The notes under the pieces: generated by a model | Seen by the model: only the letters and a program-made list of their open reading frames with translations | What the model was told of the DNA's origin: nothing | Databases searched by the model: none | Program-made: the position numbers and the translations under genes | Part shown: positions 1 to 7,503 of the stretch, one piece after another | How positions within the stretch are numbered: the first letter of the stretch is position 1 | Layout: each line of letters starts with the position of its first letter | From: Pelotomaculum sp. UBA3102 | Lineage (GTDB): Bacteria; Bacillota; Desulfotomaculia; Desulfotomaculales; Pelotomaculaceae | Assembly: GCA_002365865.1 (NCBI GenBank) | Contig: DFAQ01000040.1 | Location: forward strand, 1 to 40,495 | Direction of reading: 5' to 3' | Length of the DNA stretch: 40,495 nucleotides

Positions 1-55
1 TTACATATAAACTAAATAAAAGCATTAACTGCAATATTGAGAAGAGGCGATAAAC

Positions 56-565
56 ATACAAATAAACACTGACCAATTCCAAAAAATAAAACTGCGGGCT
101 CCGGTTGAAGAAGACGGAAAGGCCATCTGGGAGCTGGTAAAAAGTACTAAGGTTTTAGATTTGAATTCACCCTACAACTATATCATGCTGAGCAAGTATT
201 TCAGCGACACCTGCGTGGTAGCGGATGCCGGCGGTAAGATAGCAGGATATATTTCAGCATTTCACCCTCCGGCCAATCCGGAAGTGCTTTTTATCTGGCA
301 AGTGGCGGTAGACGAGGCATATCGCCGGCGAAAACTAGGAATAGCTATGCTAAAGCACCTGCTCGAACGTGAATCATGCCGACAAGTACGTTTTTATGAA
401 ATCACCGTAACCCCTTCCAATAAAGCTGCCGATTCTCTCTACCGCAAGTTTGCGAAGGGTTTGGGTGTGCCATGCGAAATATCGGAATGCTTTTCCGCCC
501 GGTTGTTTCCCGGCAGACAGCATGAAGATGAAATGTTGTATCGCATCGGCCCATTTCCGAAATAA
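56..565 (+). CDS. ectA: L-2,4-diaminobutyrate N-gamma-acetyltransferase, probable ATA start
   Basis: Transfers acetyl from acetyl-CoA to diaminobutyrate, the second step of ectoine synthesis. The GNAT fold is visible: an N-terminal strand KLRAPVEEDG, then the EctA hallmark LDLNSPYNY, the strand DTCVVA, and the acetyl-CoA loop RRRKLGIA. ectB and ectC follow in order. The first in-frame ATG/GTG/TTG is a TTG at 161, but the reading frame is open back to 41 and the upstream codons encode family-typical residues, so a start at 161 would remove the first strand and helix. A GAAGAGG sequence at 41-47 sits 8 bases before ATA at 56; ATA at 50 or 62 is also possible. From 56 the product is 169 residues, close to the usual EctA length. 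A sequencing error of ATG to ATA cannot be excluded. The function is secure; the start is inferred. Confidence 0.88.
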   Translation: MQINTDQFQKIKLRAPVEEDGKAIWELVKSTKVLDLNSPYNYIMLSKYFSDTCVVADAGGKIAGYISAFHPPANPEVLFIWQVAVDEAYRRRKLGIAMLKHLLERESCRQVRFYEITVTPSNKAADSLYRKFAKGLGVPCEISECFSARLFPGRQHEDEMLYRIGPFPK

Positions 566-589
566 ATTAAGAAAGTGAGGAGAAATTTT

Positions 590-1936
590 ATGAATACAGG
601 TTCAGGTAATCCTATGAAAGTGTTTGATGAATTAGAATCAGAAGTCCGAAGTTACTGCCGCAGTTTTCCAACCGTTTTTAACTGGGCTAGCGGATACAAG
701 CTAAGGGACGTCAAGAAAAGAGAGTACATTGATTTTTTCTCCGGTGCCGGAGCCTTGAATTACGGCCACAACCACCCGGGAATGAAGCAAAAACTGCTCG
801 ATTATATCACCGCGGACGGAATTGCCCACGGTTTGGACATGGCAACCGAGGCGAAAAAAGAATTTCTAAAAAAATTCAAGAAAGTAATCCTGGAACCCCG
901 GAAAATGGATTATAAAATTATGTTCCCCGGTCCCACCGGGACCAATGCCGTGGAAAGCGCCCTGAAACTGGCGCGTAAAGTGACCGGAGTTAGTACGATT
1001 ATAAGCTTTACCAATGCCTTTCACGGAATGACCACGGGAGCCCTGTCCATTACCGGAAACTGCAAGAAACGCAAAGGGGCGGGGATTCCACTTCATAACG
1101 CAGTATTTATGCCCTTTGATAAATACTTCGGTGAGAATGTCGACACGGTACAATGGATAGATAAGTACTTAGAAGACGGTTCCAGCGGGGTTTCGCTTCC
1201 GGCAGCCATCATTCTGGAAACGGTCCAGGGTGAAGGCGGCGTCAACGAGGCCAGTTTTGAGTGGCTAAAGCGCATTGAAGAGCTCTGCCGGCGCTGGGAT
1301 ATTCTGCTCATCGTTGATGATATTCAAGCCGGTTGCGGCCGCACCGGTACCTTCTTCAGTTTTGAACCGGCAGGCATTACCCCGGATATCATATGCCTGT
1401 CTAAATCAATAAGCGGTTACGGCATGCCAATGGCTATAAACCTGATTAAACCCGAACTGGACATCTGGTCCCCGGGTGAACACAACGGTACCTTCCGGGG
1501 TAATAACTTAGCTTTTGTTACTGCCGCGGAAGCATTGGAACACTGGAAGGATGACAGCTTCTCCCGGAAAATCATCAATAAGGGGGAAATAATGCGCCAA
1601 TACCTGGTTAACCTGGTGCAGGAACACCCGGTAATAAAAGGTGAAGTGCGCGGCAGAGGATTTTTGCAAGGTATTGCGTGTAAGGTTGAAGGATTGGCAA
1701 ACAAAATATGCGCGATTGCTTTTGAACGCGGGTTGATTTTGGAAACCTCCGGAGCAAACGACGAAGTAATAAAACTGATGCCTCCTCTTAATATAGACGA
1801 AGCAGGCTTGAAAAAAGGATTAAATATTTTGAAGGACAGCATAGAAGACATCAGGGTTCAATCCTTTGCCAAGACAGCGTTGAAGAGAAAACTGGTTTCC
1901 GATAAAAACGCCCACAAGCGCGTGGCTATGAAATAA
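590..1936 (+). CDS. ectB: Diaminobutyrate--2-oxoglutarate transaminase
   Basis: Class III PLP aminotransferase converting aspartate semialdehyde plus glutamate to 2,4-diaminobutyrate, the first committed step of ectoine synthesis. Seen: the FPGPTGTNAVESALKLAR segment that binds the PLP phosphate, the Asp of IVDDIQAGCGRTG that contacts the pyridine nitrogen, and the Schiff-base lysine Lys272 in LSKSISGYG. The ATG at 590 is chosen because AGGAG at 578-582 lies 7 bases ahead; a GTG at 575 lies inside that ribosome binding site. The product is 448 residues, slightly longer than typical EctB owing to a basic C-terminal tail. It starts 24 bases after ectA, so the genes are co-transcribed. Confidence 0.95.
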   Translation: MNTGSGNPMKVFDELESEVRSYCRSFPTVFNWASGYKLRDVKKREYIDFFSGAGALNYGHNHPGMKQKLLDYITADGIAHGLDMATEAKKEFLKKFKKVILEPRKMDYKIMFPGPTGTNAVESALKLARKVTGVSTIISFTNAFHGMTTGALSITGNCKKRKGAGIPLHNAVFMPFDKYFGENVDTVQWIDKYLEDGSSGVSLPAAIILETVQGEGGVNEASFEWLKRIEELCRRWDILLIVDDIQAGCGRTGTFFSFEPAGITPDIICLSKSISGYGMPMAINLIKPELDIWSPGEHNGTFRGNNLAFVTAAEALEHWKDDSFSRKIINKGEIMRQYLVNLVQEHPVIKGEVRGRGFLQGIACKVEGLANKICAIAFERGLILETSGANDEVIKLMPPLNIDEAGLKKGLNILKDSIEDIRVQSFAKTALKRKLVSDKNAHKRVAMK

Positions 1937-1984
1937 AACCGGCAAAGAGGATCTAATTGCACCAAGAAAGGGGCCAATTTTTAA

Positions 1985-2368
1985 ATGATCGTCAAAAATA
2001 TTGATGAAATAATCGGCACAGAAGATGATATTGATGAAAAAAACTGGAGAAGCTACCGGCTCCTCTTAAAGAAAGACGGCATGGGCTTTTCCTTTCATCA
2101 CACCATTATTAAAGAAGGAACGGAAACCTACATCTGGTATAAAAACCATTTGGAAGCAGTATACTGCATTCGGGGTGAAGGAGAAATCGAGGTGATCGAA
2201 AAGGGTGATATTTACCCGATTAAATCAGGCACGTTATACGCGCTGGACGGTCATGAAAAACACTACCTGCGGGCTACTTCCGAAATGCACATGATGTGTG
2301 TTTTTAATCCTCCCTGCACCGGCCGGGAGGTCCACGACGAAGACGGTTCCTACCCGCTCTTAGACTGA
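1985..2368 (+). CDS. ectC: L-ectoine synthase
   Basis: Cupin-fold cyclase that closes N-gamma-acetyl-diaminobutyrate to ectoine. At 127 residues it matches the family length. The three iron ligands established for EctC (Glu57, Tyr85, His93) are present at exactly those positions: Glu57 in KNHLEAVYC, Tyr85 in GTLYALDG and His93 in HEKHYLRA. It is the last gene of the operon, followed by a terminator. No ectoine hydroxylase (ectD) or dedicated aspartokinase follows, so the predicted product is ectoine rather than hydroxyectoine. Confidence 0.96.
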   Translation: MIVKNIDEIIGTEDDIDEKNWRSYRLLLKKDGMGFSFHHTIIKEGTETYIWYKNHLEAVYCIRGEGEIEVIEKGDIYPIKSGTLYALDGHEKHYLRATSEMHMMCVFNPPCTGREVHDEDGSYPLLD

Positions 2369-2382
2369 TTAAAATAGTAAGC

Positions 2383-2424
2383 AACGGAAGGGAGTCACCT
2401 GGATTCCCTTCCGTTTATTTTTAT
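2383..2424 (+). terminator. Intrinsic terminator of ectABC
   Basis: A 9-bp stem CGGAAGGGA (2385-2393) pairs with TCCCTTCCG (2405-2413), flanked by AA/TT, and is followed by the T-rich run TTTATTTTTATTT. It lies 15 bases after the ectC stop. Confidence 0.85.
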
Positions 2425-2462
2425 TTGGCCATATAATATTCCGCACAACATTATAATATTTA

Positions 2463-2507
2463 TTCACTAATAGCACAATCTGTAGTATAATATAATAGCA
2501 GTTGTGC
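2463..2507 (+). promoter_or_regulatory. Promoter and possible autoregulatory operator of the toxin-antitoxin operon
   Basis: TATAAT occurs at 2486-2491, with a second overlapping match at 2491-2496; a weak -35 TTCACT lies 17 bases ahead of the first. GCACAA (2473-2478) and TTGTGC (2502-2507) form an inverted repeat on either side of the -10. This is the arrangement expected if the Phd/YefM-type antitoxin binds its own promoter. The operator role is inferred. Confidence 0.5.
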
Positions 2508-2534
2508 ATAACATGTTTTAAATGAGGTGTCCTT

Positions 2535-2762
2535 ATGCTACAGGTAACTGCTACCGAATTCAAAAAAAACTTAGGTAAATACCTGGCAATGATCAACAAG
2601 GAGGAAATTATTATCACCCGTAACGGCGTCCCTATTGCTCAGGTGACTCCACCCAAAGACAAAAGTCTGGTACAAAAGCTGATCGGCATCATCCCTGATG
2701 ATGGTTATACCATGGAGGACGCACGAAGGGAGCGACTCGAGAAACATGAAGATAGTGATTGA
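2535..2762 (+). CDS. Phd/YefM-family antitoxin
   Basis: A 75-residue protein with the classic Phd/YefM N-terminus: VTATEFKKNLGKYL followed by EEIIITRNGVPIAQVTP, the beta-hairpin and helix unit that dimerises and binds DNA. The C-terminal part (about residues 45-75) is charged and probably disordered until it wraps the toxin. It overlaps the PIN gene by 17 bases, a typical coupled antitoxin-toxin layout. A GAGGTG ribosome binding site precedes the ATG. Known for the family: it neutralises the toxin and represses the shared promoter. Confidence 0.88.
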   Translation: MLQVTATEFKKNLGKYLAMINKEEIIITRNGVPIAQVTPPKDKSLVQKLIGIIPDDGYTMEDARRERLEKHEDSD

Positions 2763-3156
2763 TAACAATGTCATCCTAGATATATTTCAAAACAGAGAGC
2801 CCTTTGTTCAGTTTTCCTCCAGAGTTTTACGTTTAGTTGAAACAAAGCAGGTAAAAGGCTATGTCACAGCCAATTCCATTACTGACATCCACTACGTTTT
2901 AAGCCGTTGTCTTAAAGATAAGGAAAAAGTATATGAAGCTATAGATGTCCTTTTGCAGCTTATCGATATTATTGATGTCACAGCAAAAGATGTAAGAAAG
3001 GCCTTTCATCCAGATGTCGGTGACTTTGAGGATGAATTAATCTCTGTTTGTGCTGAACGCGCCAAAATGAATTACATCATTACACGCAACACCAAAGACT
3101 TCACAAACTCACCTGTACCGGCCATTACTCCGGATGATTTCTTAACAGAATTTTAG
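2746..3156 (+). CDS. PIN-domain toxin (PIN_3-like ribonuclease)
   Basis: A 136-residue PIN domain, the probable toxin partner of the preceding antitoxin. Acidic residues expected to bind the catalytic metal are visible: Asp6 in VIDNNVIL, the Asp of NSITDIHYVL, the cluster DFEDEL, and the Asp of TRNTKDF. The SxTDIxY motif is characteristic of the PIN_3 subgroup. The ATG at 2746 is used because it yields the standard PIN N-terminus and overlaps the antitoxin end; an upstream in-frame ATG at 2698 lies inside the antitoxin coding sequence. The predicted action is endoribonucleolytic cleavage of RNA; the target is unknown. Confidence 0.87.
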   Translation: MKIVIDNNVILDIFQNREPFVQFSSRVLRLVETKQVKGYVTANSITDIHYVLSRCLKDKEKVYEAIDVLLQLIDIIDVTAKDVRKAFHPDVGDFEDELISVCAERAKMNYIITRNTKDFTNSPVPAITPDDFLTEF

Positions 3157-3237
3157 GTGTAGAAGCATTTCTGTCGCAGAATCTGGAAAGCTGGATCACA
3201 GCTCATACCAACATGTACCGTTTTTATGGTGGGGATT
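3152..3237 (+). pseudogene. Possible fragment of an IS21-type transposase
   Basis: Read in the frame starting near 3152, the DNA encodes a stretch containing LESWITAHTNMYRFYGG. It resembles the catalytic-core segment of IS21-family IstA transposases, which usually read W-x-x-AH-x-x-x-x-x-F-F-GG followed by VPDN. The resemblance stops after the GG and no start, partner gene or terminal repeat is visible. Treat this as a relic, recognised from pattern only. Confidence 0.3.
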
Positions 3238-3278
3238 ATTTTACGCTTACTTTTTTTCGTTCCAAAGGAATTTTTTTG

Positions 3279-3308
3279 TTTACATTTGCATACGTAGTAT
3301 TGTACAAT
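3279..3308 (+). promoter_or_regulatory. Promoter of the TRAP transporter leader
   Basis: A -35-like TTTACA (3279-3284) and a -10-like TACAAT (3303-3308) are separated by 18 bases, giving an expected start near 3315. That leaves a 5' leader of about 220 bases before dctP. Confidence 0.5.
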
Positions 3309-3314
3309 AGCTAG

Positions 3315-3504
3315 TAGGTTGTTTTGGTAGCAACGAGTTGGACGGCAGGACTGCAGCAGCTTGAAATTATGGTATAAAACGTAAAAAAGGTAGTAAGGTT
3401 AGGACGGCAGGGATAACATGCGGTATGCACCCGTTTTATTAAGTTATGCTTGGTAAAAAGAGGGGTAACGCAAGTCTTTAAAACTCCTAACCGGGGTTTT
3501 TTTA
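3315..3504 (+). promoter_or_regulatory. Structured leader with terminator/antiterminator upstream of dctPQM
   Basis: The leader ends in a hairpin: AAAACTCC (3480-3487) pairs with GGGGTTTT (3493-3500), followed by a T run to 3503, so it resembles an intrinsic terminator 20 bases before the dctP ribosome binding site. AGGGGT (3461-3466) can instead pair with ACTCCT (3483-3488), which would break the terminator. Upstream are two copies of a related motif, GGTAGCAACGAGTTGGACGG (from 3326) and GGTAGTAAGGTTAGGACGG (from 3389), both continuing GGACGGCAGG. ATAAC and GTTAT around 3413-3446 could form another helix. No known riboswitch class is recognised; the ligand and mechanism are unknown. Confidence 0.5.
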
Positions 3505-3538
3505 TTTGCCGTCGAAAAGAATCAAAGGAGGATTTTCT

Positions 3539-4636
3539 ATGAAAGAACGGTTAGGCAGTGGTTTTCAACGGAGGGCGCCATCAGGAAAGAAGGTATTGAC
3601 GCTACTGTTAATAGTTGCGTTGTCGCTGGCCCTGGCCGGTTGTTCCAACAGTGCTTCCGGCCCTGAATCAGGAACGCCGGAAACCATTGAACTCAGGCTG
3701 GCCCATTTCTTTCCCGGCACCCACCCGGCTGAAACCGACCTGGTCCAGCCCTGGATTAAGGCGATTGAAGAAGCTACCGGCGGCAGAGTGCTGATCACAA
3801 GCTATCCCAGTCAAACCCTGCTTCAAGCGGACGCTACATATGACGGAGTGGTTACCGGGGTTGCCGATATCGGTCTTTCCTGTTTTTCCTACACCCGGGG
3901 CCGGTTCCCGGTGCTGGAAGCCTTTGAGCTGCCGGGTATCAAATACGCCAACTCCAAGGTCGCCGGCAAGGTGGCCTGGGAAGGAATCAAGAAACTTAAC
4001 CCGCAGGAAGTACAGGATACCAAGTTAATGATGGTACTTACCACCGGCCCCGGAGACCTGTATACCAAAGTTCCCGTCCGGAACATTGAAGATCTGAAAG
4101 GGCTGGAAATAAGAGCCACCGGATTAAGCGCCAAAACTCTCGAGGCACTGGGCGCCACACCTGTAGCCATGCCCCAGTCGGAAGCCTACGAAGCCCTGTC
4201 CAAAGGTGTGGTCCAGGGTAACCTCGGCCCGGTTGAAGTGCTTAAAGGCTGGAGACAGGCCGAAGTTACGGATTACTTAACCAGGACACCCTTTTTATAC
4301 AATACTTTATTTTTCGTTACGATGAACCTTGACAAATGGAATTCCTTGTCTCCGGATATTCAGCAGGCGATTGAAGAAGTCAATGAAACTTATTTCGAAA
4401 AAGTGGCCGTGGGTTTATGGGATAAACAGAACGAAGCGGCTTTAGAATGGGCGGTGGATGAAATGGGTATGGAAACCATTACCCTCCCGCAAGCGGAAGT
4501 TGACCGCTGGATCAACCTCGTTAAACCGATCCAGGACGATTTTATAGCCAAAATGAATCAATCAGGCCTGCCGGGACAAGAAATTTTGGACACAGTCAAA
4601 GAACTGGCTGACCAATATAACCAAGAATACAAGTAA
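3539..4636 (+). CDS. dctP: TRAP transporter substrate-binding lipoprotein, DctP family
   Basis: Extracytoplasmic solute receptor of a tripartite ATP-independent periplasmic (TRAP) transporter. The N-terminus has a basic region, a hydrophobic stretch (about residues 20-33) and the lipobox LAGC, so it is predicted to be lipid-anchored outside the membrane. The mature domain shows DctP features: an LRLAHFFPGTHP opening, the conserved ligand-carboxylate Arg region LEIRATG, and QGNLGPVEVLKG. The ATG at 3539 is chosen because AAAGGAGGA lies at 3525-3533. It is 365 residues long. Substrates of this family are usually carboxylates or related small anions, and ectoine in some cases; the sequence alone does not fix the ligand. 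dctQ and dctM follow. Confidence 0.93.
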   Translation: MKERLGSGFQRRAPSGKKVLTLLLIVALSLALAGCSNSASGPESGTPETIELRLAHFFPGTHPAETDLVQPWIKAIEEATGGRVLITSYPSQTLLQADATYDGVVTGVADIGLSCFSYTRGRFPVLEAFELPGIKYANSKVAGKVAWEGIKKLNPQEVQDTKLMMVLTTGPGDLYTKVPVRNIEDLKGLEIRATGLSAKTLEALGATPVAMPQSEAYEALSKGVVQGNLGPVEVLKGWRQAEVTDYLTRTPFLYNTLFFVTMNLDKWNSLSPDIQQAIEEVNETYFEKVAVGLWDKQNEAALEWAVDEMGMETITLPQAEVDRWINLVKPIQDDFIAKMNQSGLPGQEILDTVKELADQYNQEYK

Positions 4637-4660
4637 TTTTCTTACGGGAGGAACCGGGTT

Positions 4661-5212
4661 ATGACCAAGTTTACTGAATTGGTGGAAAAATTAAGCAAGC
4701 AACTGGATAAAGCAGCGGGATTTTGCATCGCAGGCGTAATGATCCTGGTGGTTTTCAATATCCTGCTGCGGGCAATATACGGTCGGCCAATTCTGGGAAC
4801 CTACGAACTGGTCGGTTTTCTGACCGCCCTGGGGATCGGGCTGGCCCTGGCTCATTGTGCCTGGCAAAACGGTCACATCGCGGTGGGATTCGTAATGGAC
4901 CGCCTCCCTTTAAGACTGCAGGCAGCGGTTGACCTGCTGACTACTTTATTAACCCTGGGATTCTGGAGCCTGACGGCCTGGCACCTGGGTCACTACGCCG
5001 CCGGTATGGCGGCAAACGGCGTGGTCTCTGCAACCGCCCAGGTACCGGTTTATCCGGTTATCTACCTCCTGGCCCTGGGTTTCCTGGTACTGTGTCTCGT
5101 ACAGGTAGTCCGGTTAATGGATGCGGCAAGAGTCTTCCTCCCGGGTATCTTCTCCGCCGGGTTGGCACCGCTGTCCGAATTTACCGACTCCACCGGGAAG
5201 GCGATAAGATGA
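4661..5212 (+). CDS. dctQ: TRAP transporter small permease, DctQ family
   Basis: The small membrane subunit of the TRAP transporter, 183 residues with four predicted transmembrane segments (roughly residues 17-37, 46-65, 85-107 and 124-147). The family pattern is present: NILLRAIYGRPILGTYELVG in the first half, and the AHCAWQNGHIAVGF segment. It follows dctP by 24 bases with a GGGAGG ribosome binding site and overlaps dctM at ATGA, suggesting translational coupling. Confidence 0.92.
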   Translation: MTKFTELVEKLSKQLDKAAGFCIAGVMILVVFNILLRAIYGRPILGTYELVGFLTALGIGLALAHCAWQNGHIAVGFVMDRLPLRLQAAVDLLTTLLTLGFWSLTAWHLGHYAAGMAANGVVSATAQVPVYPVIYLLALGFLVLCLVQVVRLMDAARVFLPGIFSAGLAPLSEFTDSTGKAIR

Positions 5213-6516
5213 GTCCCTTACTTGCCGGAATAATTGGTATCGCTTTATTTTTCATGTTATTGGCGTTACGGGTGCCCATTGCTTTTGCCATGGCCATGGT
5301 GGGCTTTGCCGGGTTCAGCTACCTGACGTCAACTGCGGCGGGGTGCAGCATGGTGGCTAAGGAGATATTCAACAATTTTTCTTCTTACTCACTGAGTGTG
5401 ATCGCGATGTTTGTGTGGATGGGGTTTCTTGCTTTTTATTCCGGGATCGGTGCCCGGCTTTATGTCTTTGCCTATAAGCTGATCGGTCACCTTCCGGGAG
5501 GATTGGCGGTAGCGACCCAGGCCGCGTGCGCGGTTTTCGGCGCGATTTGCGGATCAAACACGGCAACGGCTGCTACCATGGGAGCCATCGCCCTGCCGGA
5601 AATGAAAAAGTTTAACTACGATACCTCGCTGGCCACGGCCAGTATTGCTGCCGGAGGAGTGCTGGGAGTCCTGATTCCGCCCAGTGTCGTCTTTATAGTT
5701 TACGGTATGGCAACCGAGCAGTCGATCGGGACCCTTTTTATGGCGGGTATTGCCCCGGGAGTGCTGCTCATGCTTTCATACATGACCGTAATCTTTATTT
5801 TGACTTCCCGCAACCCTCACCTGGGTCCCGCAGGCCCGAAAGAAAGCTGGCAACAAAGAATTAAGGCCCTCAGGGGCGGCCTGTCCGAGGTTTTAATAGT
5901 CTTCATGATTTCCACGGGAGGACTTTTTGCCGGGTGGTTTACCCCAACCGAGGCGGGAGCGGTGGGAGCCGCAGGGGTTCTGGGAGTCTCCCTGCTGGGC
6001 AGGCGCCTCAATTGGGATAATTTTAAAAATTCCTTGTTTGAAACTACCAGAACCACCGCCATGATCATGTTGATGGTTGCCGGGGCCATGATTTTCGGAC
6101 GCTTCATGGCCATAAGCAGGGTACCCTTTGAACTGGCCGCGTGGGCCGGAGCCCTGTCCTTCCCGCCGTTTGTCATAATGGGGATCATCCTGCTGATCTA
6201 CCTTTTGCTCGGCTGCTTTATCGACGCGCTGGCACTAGTGCTGCTTACCATCCCGATTTTTTATCCGGTGGTGGTTAATACTCTCGGATACGACCCGATC
6301 TGGTTCGGGGTTATCGTGGTGATGGTGGTGGCCATGGGCGTGATCACGCCGCCGGTAGGCATGAATGTCTATATCATTAAGGGCGTGGCACCCGACGTGC
6401 CCCTGGAAAAAATCTTCAAGGGGATCTGGCCTTTTTTGGCGGCACTGGTTGCATGCCTGGCGCTCCTGATCGCTTTTCCCCAAATTGCCACCTTCCTGCC
6501 GGAAATGCTCTTATAA
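5209..6516 (+). CDS. dctM: TRAP transporter large permease, DctM family
   Basis: The transport subunit that couples solute uptake to an ion gradient; 435 residues, strongly hydrophobic throughout with about 12 membrane spans. Typical DctM features are visible: LRVPIAFAMAMVGFAG near the start, GSNTATAATMGAIALPEM, AAGGVLGVLIPPSVVFIVYG, FTPTEAGAVGAAG and VITPPVGMNVYIIKG. The ATG at 5209 is chosen because it overlaps the dctQ stop as ATGA and gives the family N-terminus; longer in-frame starts lie inside dctQ. It ends the operon just before a strong terminator. Confidence 0.94.
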   Translation: MSPLLAGIIGIALFFMLLALRVPIAFAMAMVGFAGFSYLTSTAAGCSMVAKEIFNNFSSYSLSVIAMFVWMGFLAFYSGIGARLYVFAYKLIGHLPGGLAVATQAACAVFGAICGSNTATAATMGAIALPEMKKFNYDTSLATASIAAGGVLGVLIPPSVVFIVYGMATEQSIGTLFMAGIAPGVLLMLSYMTVIFILTSRNPHLGPAGPKESWQQRIKALRGGLSEVLIVFMISTGGLFAGWFTPTEAGAVGAAGVLGVSLLGRRLNWDNFKNSLFETTRTTAMIMLMVAGAMIFGRFMAISRVPFELAAWAGALSFPPFVIMGIILLIYLLLGCFIDALALVLLTIPIFYPVVVNTLGYDPIWFGVIVVMVVAMGVITPPVGMNVYIIKGVAPDVPLEKIFKGIWPFLAALVACLALLIAFPQIATFLPEMLL

Positions 6517-6520
6517 TTTT

Positions 6521-6552
6521 AAAAAAAGCTGCTCCCGCGGGAGCAGCTTTTT
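6521..6552. terminator. Bidirectional terminator between dctM and secF
   Basis: A near-perfect palindrome, AAGCTGCTCCC then GC then GGGAGCAGCTT, is flanked by an A run on the left (6521-6527) and a T run on the right (6548-6552). It can therefore end dctPQM on the plus strand and secDF on the minus strand. Confidence 0.9.
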
Positions 6553-6598
6553 CGCCTGCAAGCCCAAGTTTAACTTAAGCTGATCATTTAAGCAAGCT

Positions 6599-7492
6599 CT
6601 AAGCCCTGGCTGCACCGGGCCGGCGCTCGGTTCTTTTCAAGTCGAAAAATACCGGGCTGGCGGTAAAGATCGAAGAATAAGCACCGCTGGTGACACCTGC
6701 CAACAGGGCAATAACCATGGCTTGAATGGTGGCGCCGCCTAAAAACAGCAGGGCCACCAGGATGAATTCCACCGTCAGGACCGTGTTTATTGAACGGGCC
6801 AGTGTCTGCCATAAACTGGCATTAATGACGTCTTCGAAGGCCATGCCCTTTTTCATGTAGAGAACATTTTCCCGGATGCGGTCAAAGATGACAATGGTAT
6901 CATTTATGGAGTAACCTATAACGGTAAGAATCGCCGCCACGAAGGCACTGTTTACCTCAAGCTGCAATATAGAAAACACACCCAATACAACCAGCACATC
7001 GTGCAGCACGGCGACAATGGCGGCAATACCCTGTTTAAATTCAAAACGCCAGGTGATATATATAATCATAAGCACAGCGGCAACCACAAGCGCCAGGACG
7101 GCTTTTTGAATCAACTCCCGCCCGATCACCGGGCCGACCCGCTCGCTGCGCCGCACGTTAACTTCCCCGATTTTCTCTTCTAGCGACTGAATCAGGTTAT
7201 TATTTTCTGCTTCAGAAAGTTCCCTGGTTCTGATCAGAAATGTGTTTTCTCCGCTTTGCTGGATGGACGCGCTTTCCAGTCCGAAATCCCCGAGGACTTC
7301 TCTGACCTGCTGAACAGTAACCGGCTGATTGAAATTTAGGTCAAGCAGACTGCCGCCGGTAAAGTCAATCCCCAGGTTCAACCCCCTGGTGGCAAGAGAA
7401 ACTATCCCCGCCAGAATAATCACCGCGGAAATGGCGTACCAGATCCGCCTCAACTTGATAAAATGGAAAGGCATTTTATCTCTTAATCTCAA
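6599..7492 (-). CDS. secF: Protein translocase subunit SecF
   Basis: Membrane subunit of the SecDF complex that uses the proton motive force to help release exported proteins. It has 297 residues: one N-terminal membrane span, the periplasmic domain opening with NLGIDFTGGSLLDL, then five spans carrying the RND signatures, including VIGYSINDTIVIFDRIREN. The last of these is the D4-type motif with the Asp implicated in proton transfer. It follows secD in the same direction with an 11-base gap, so secD and secF are separate genes here rather than fused. Confidence 0.96.
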   Translation of the reverse strand: MRLRDKMPFHFIKLRRIWYAISAVIILAGIVSLATRGLNLGIDFTGGSLLDLNFNQPVTVQQVREVLGDFGLESASIQQSGENTFLIRTRELSEAENNNLIQSLEEKIGEVNVRRSERVGPVIGRELIQKAVLALVVAAVLMIIYITWRFEFKQGIAAIVAVLHDVLVVLGVFSILQLEVNSAFVAAILTVIGYSINDTIVIFDRIRENVLYMKKGMAFEDVINASLWQTLARSINTVLTVEFILVALLFLGGATIQAMVIALLAGVTSGAYSSIFTASPVFFDLKRTERRPGAARA

Positions 7493-7503
7493 ATCGATCC
7501 CCC

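Noticed and set aside
575..589. Upstream GTG start for ectB
   Set aside because: The GTG lies within the ribosome binding site of the ATG at 590 and adds non-family residues.
3315..3504. Assignment of the TRAP leader to a known riboswitch (c-di-GMP, c-di-AMP, THF, MoCo, mini-ykkC)
   Set aside because: The consensus cores of these classes were looked for by eye and not found.
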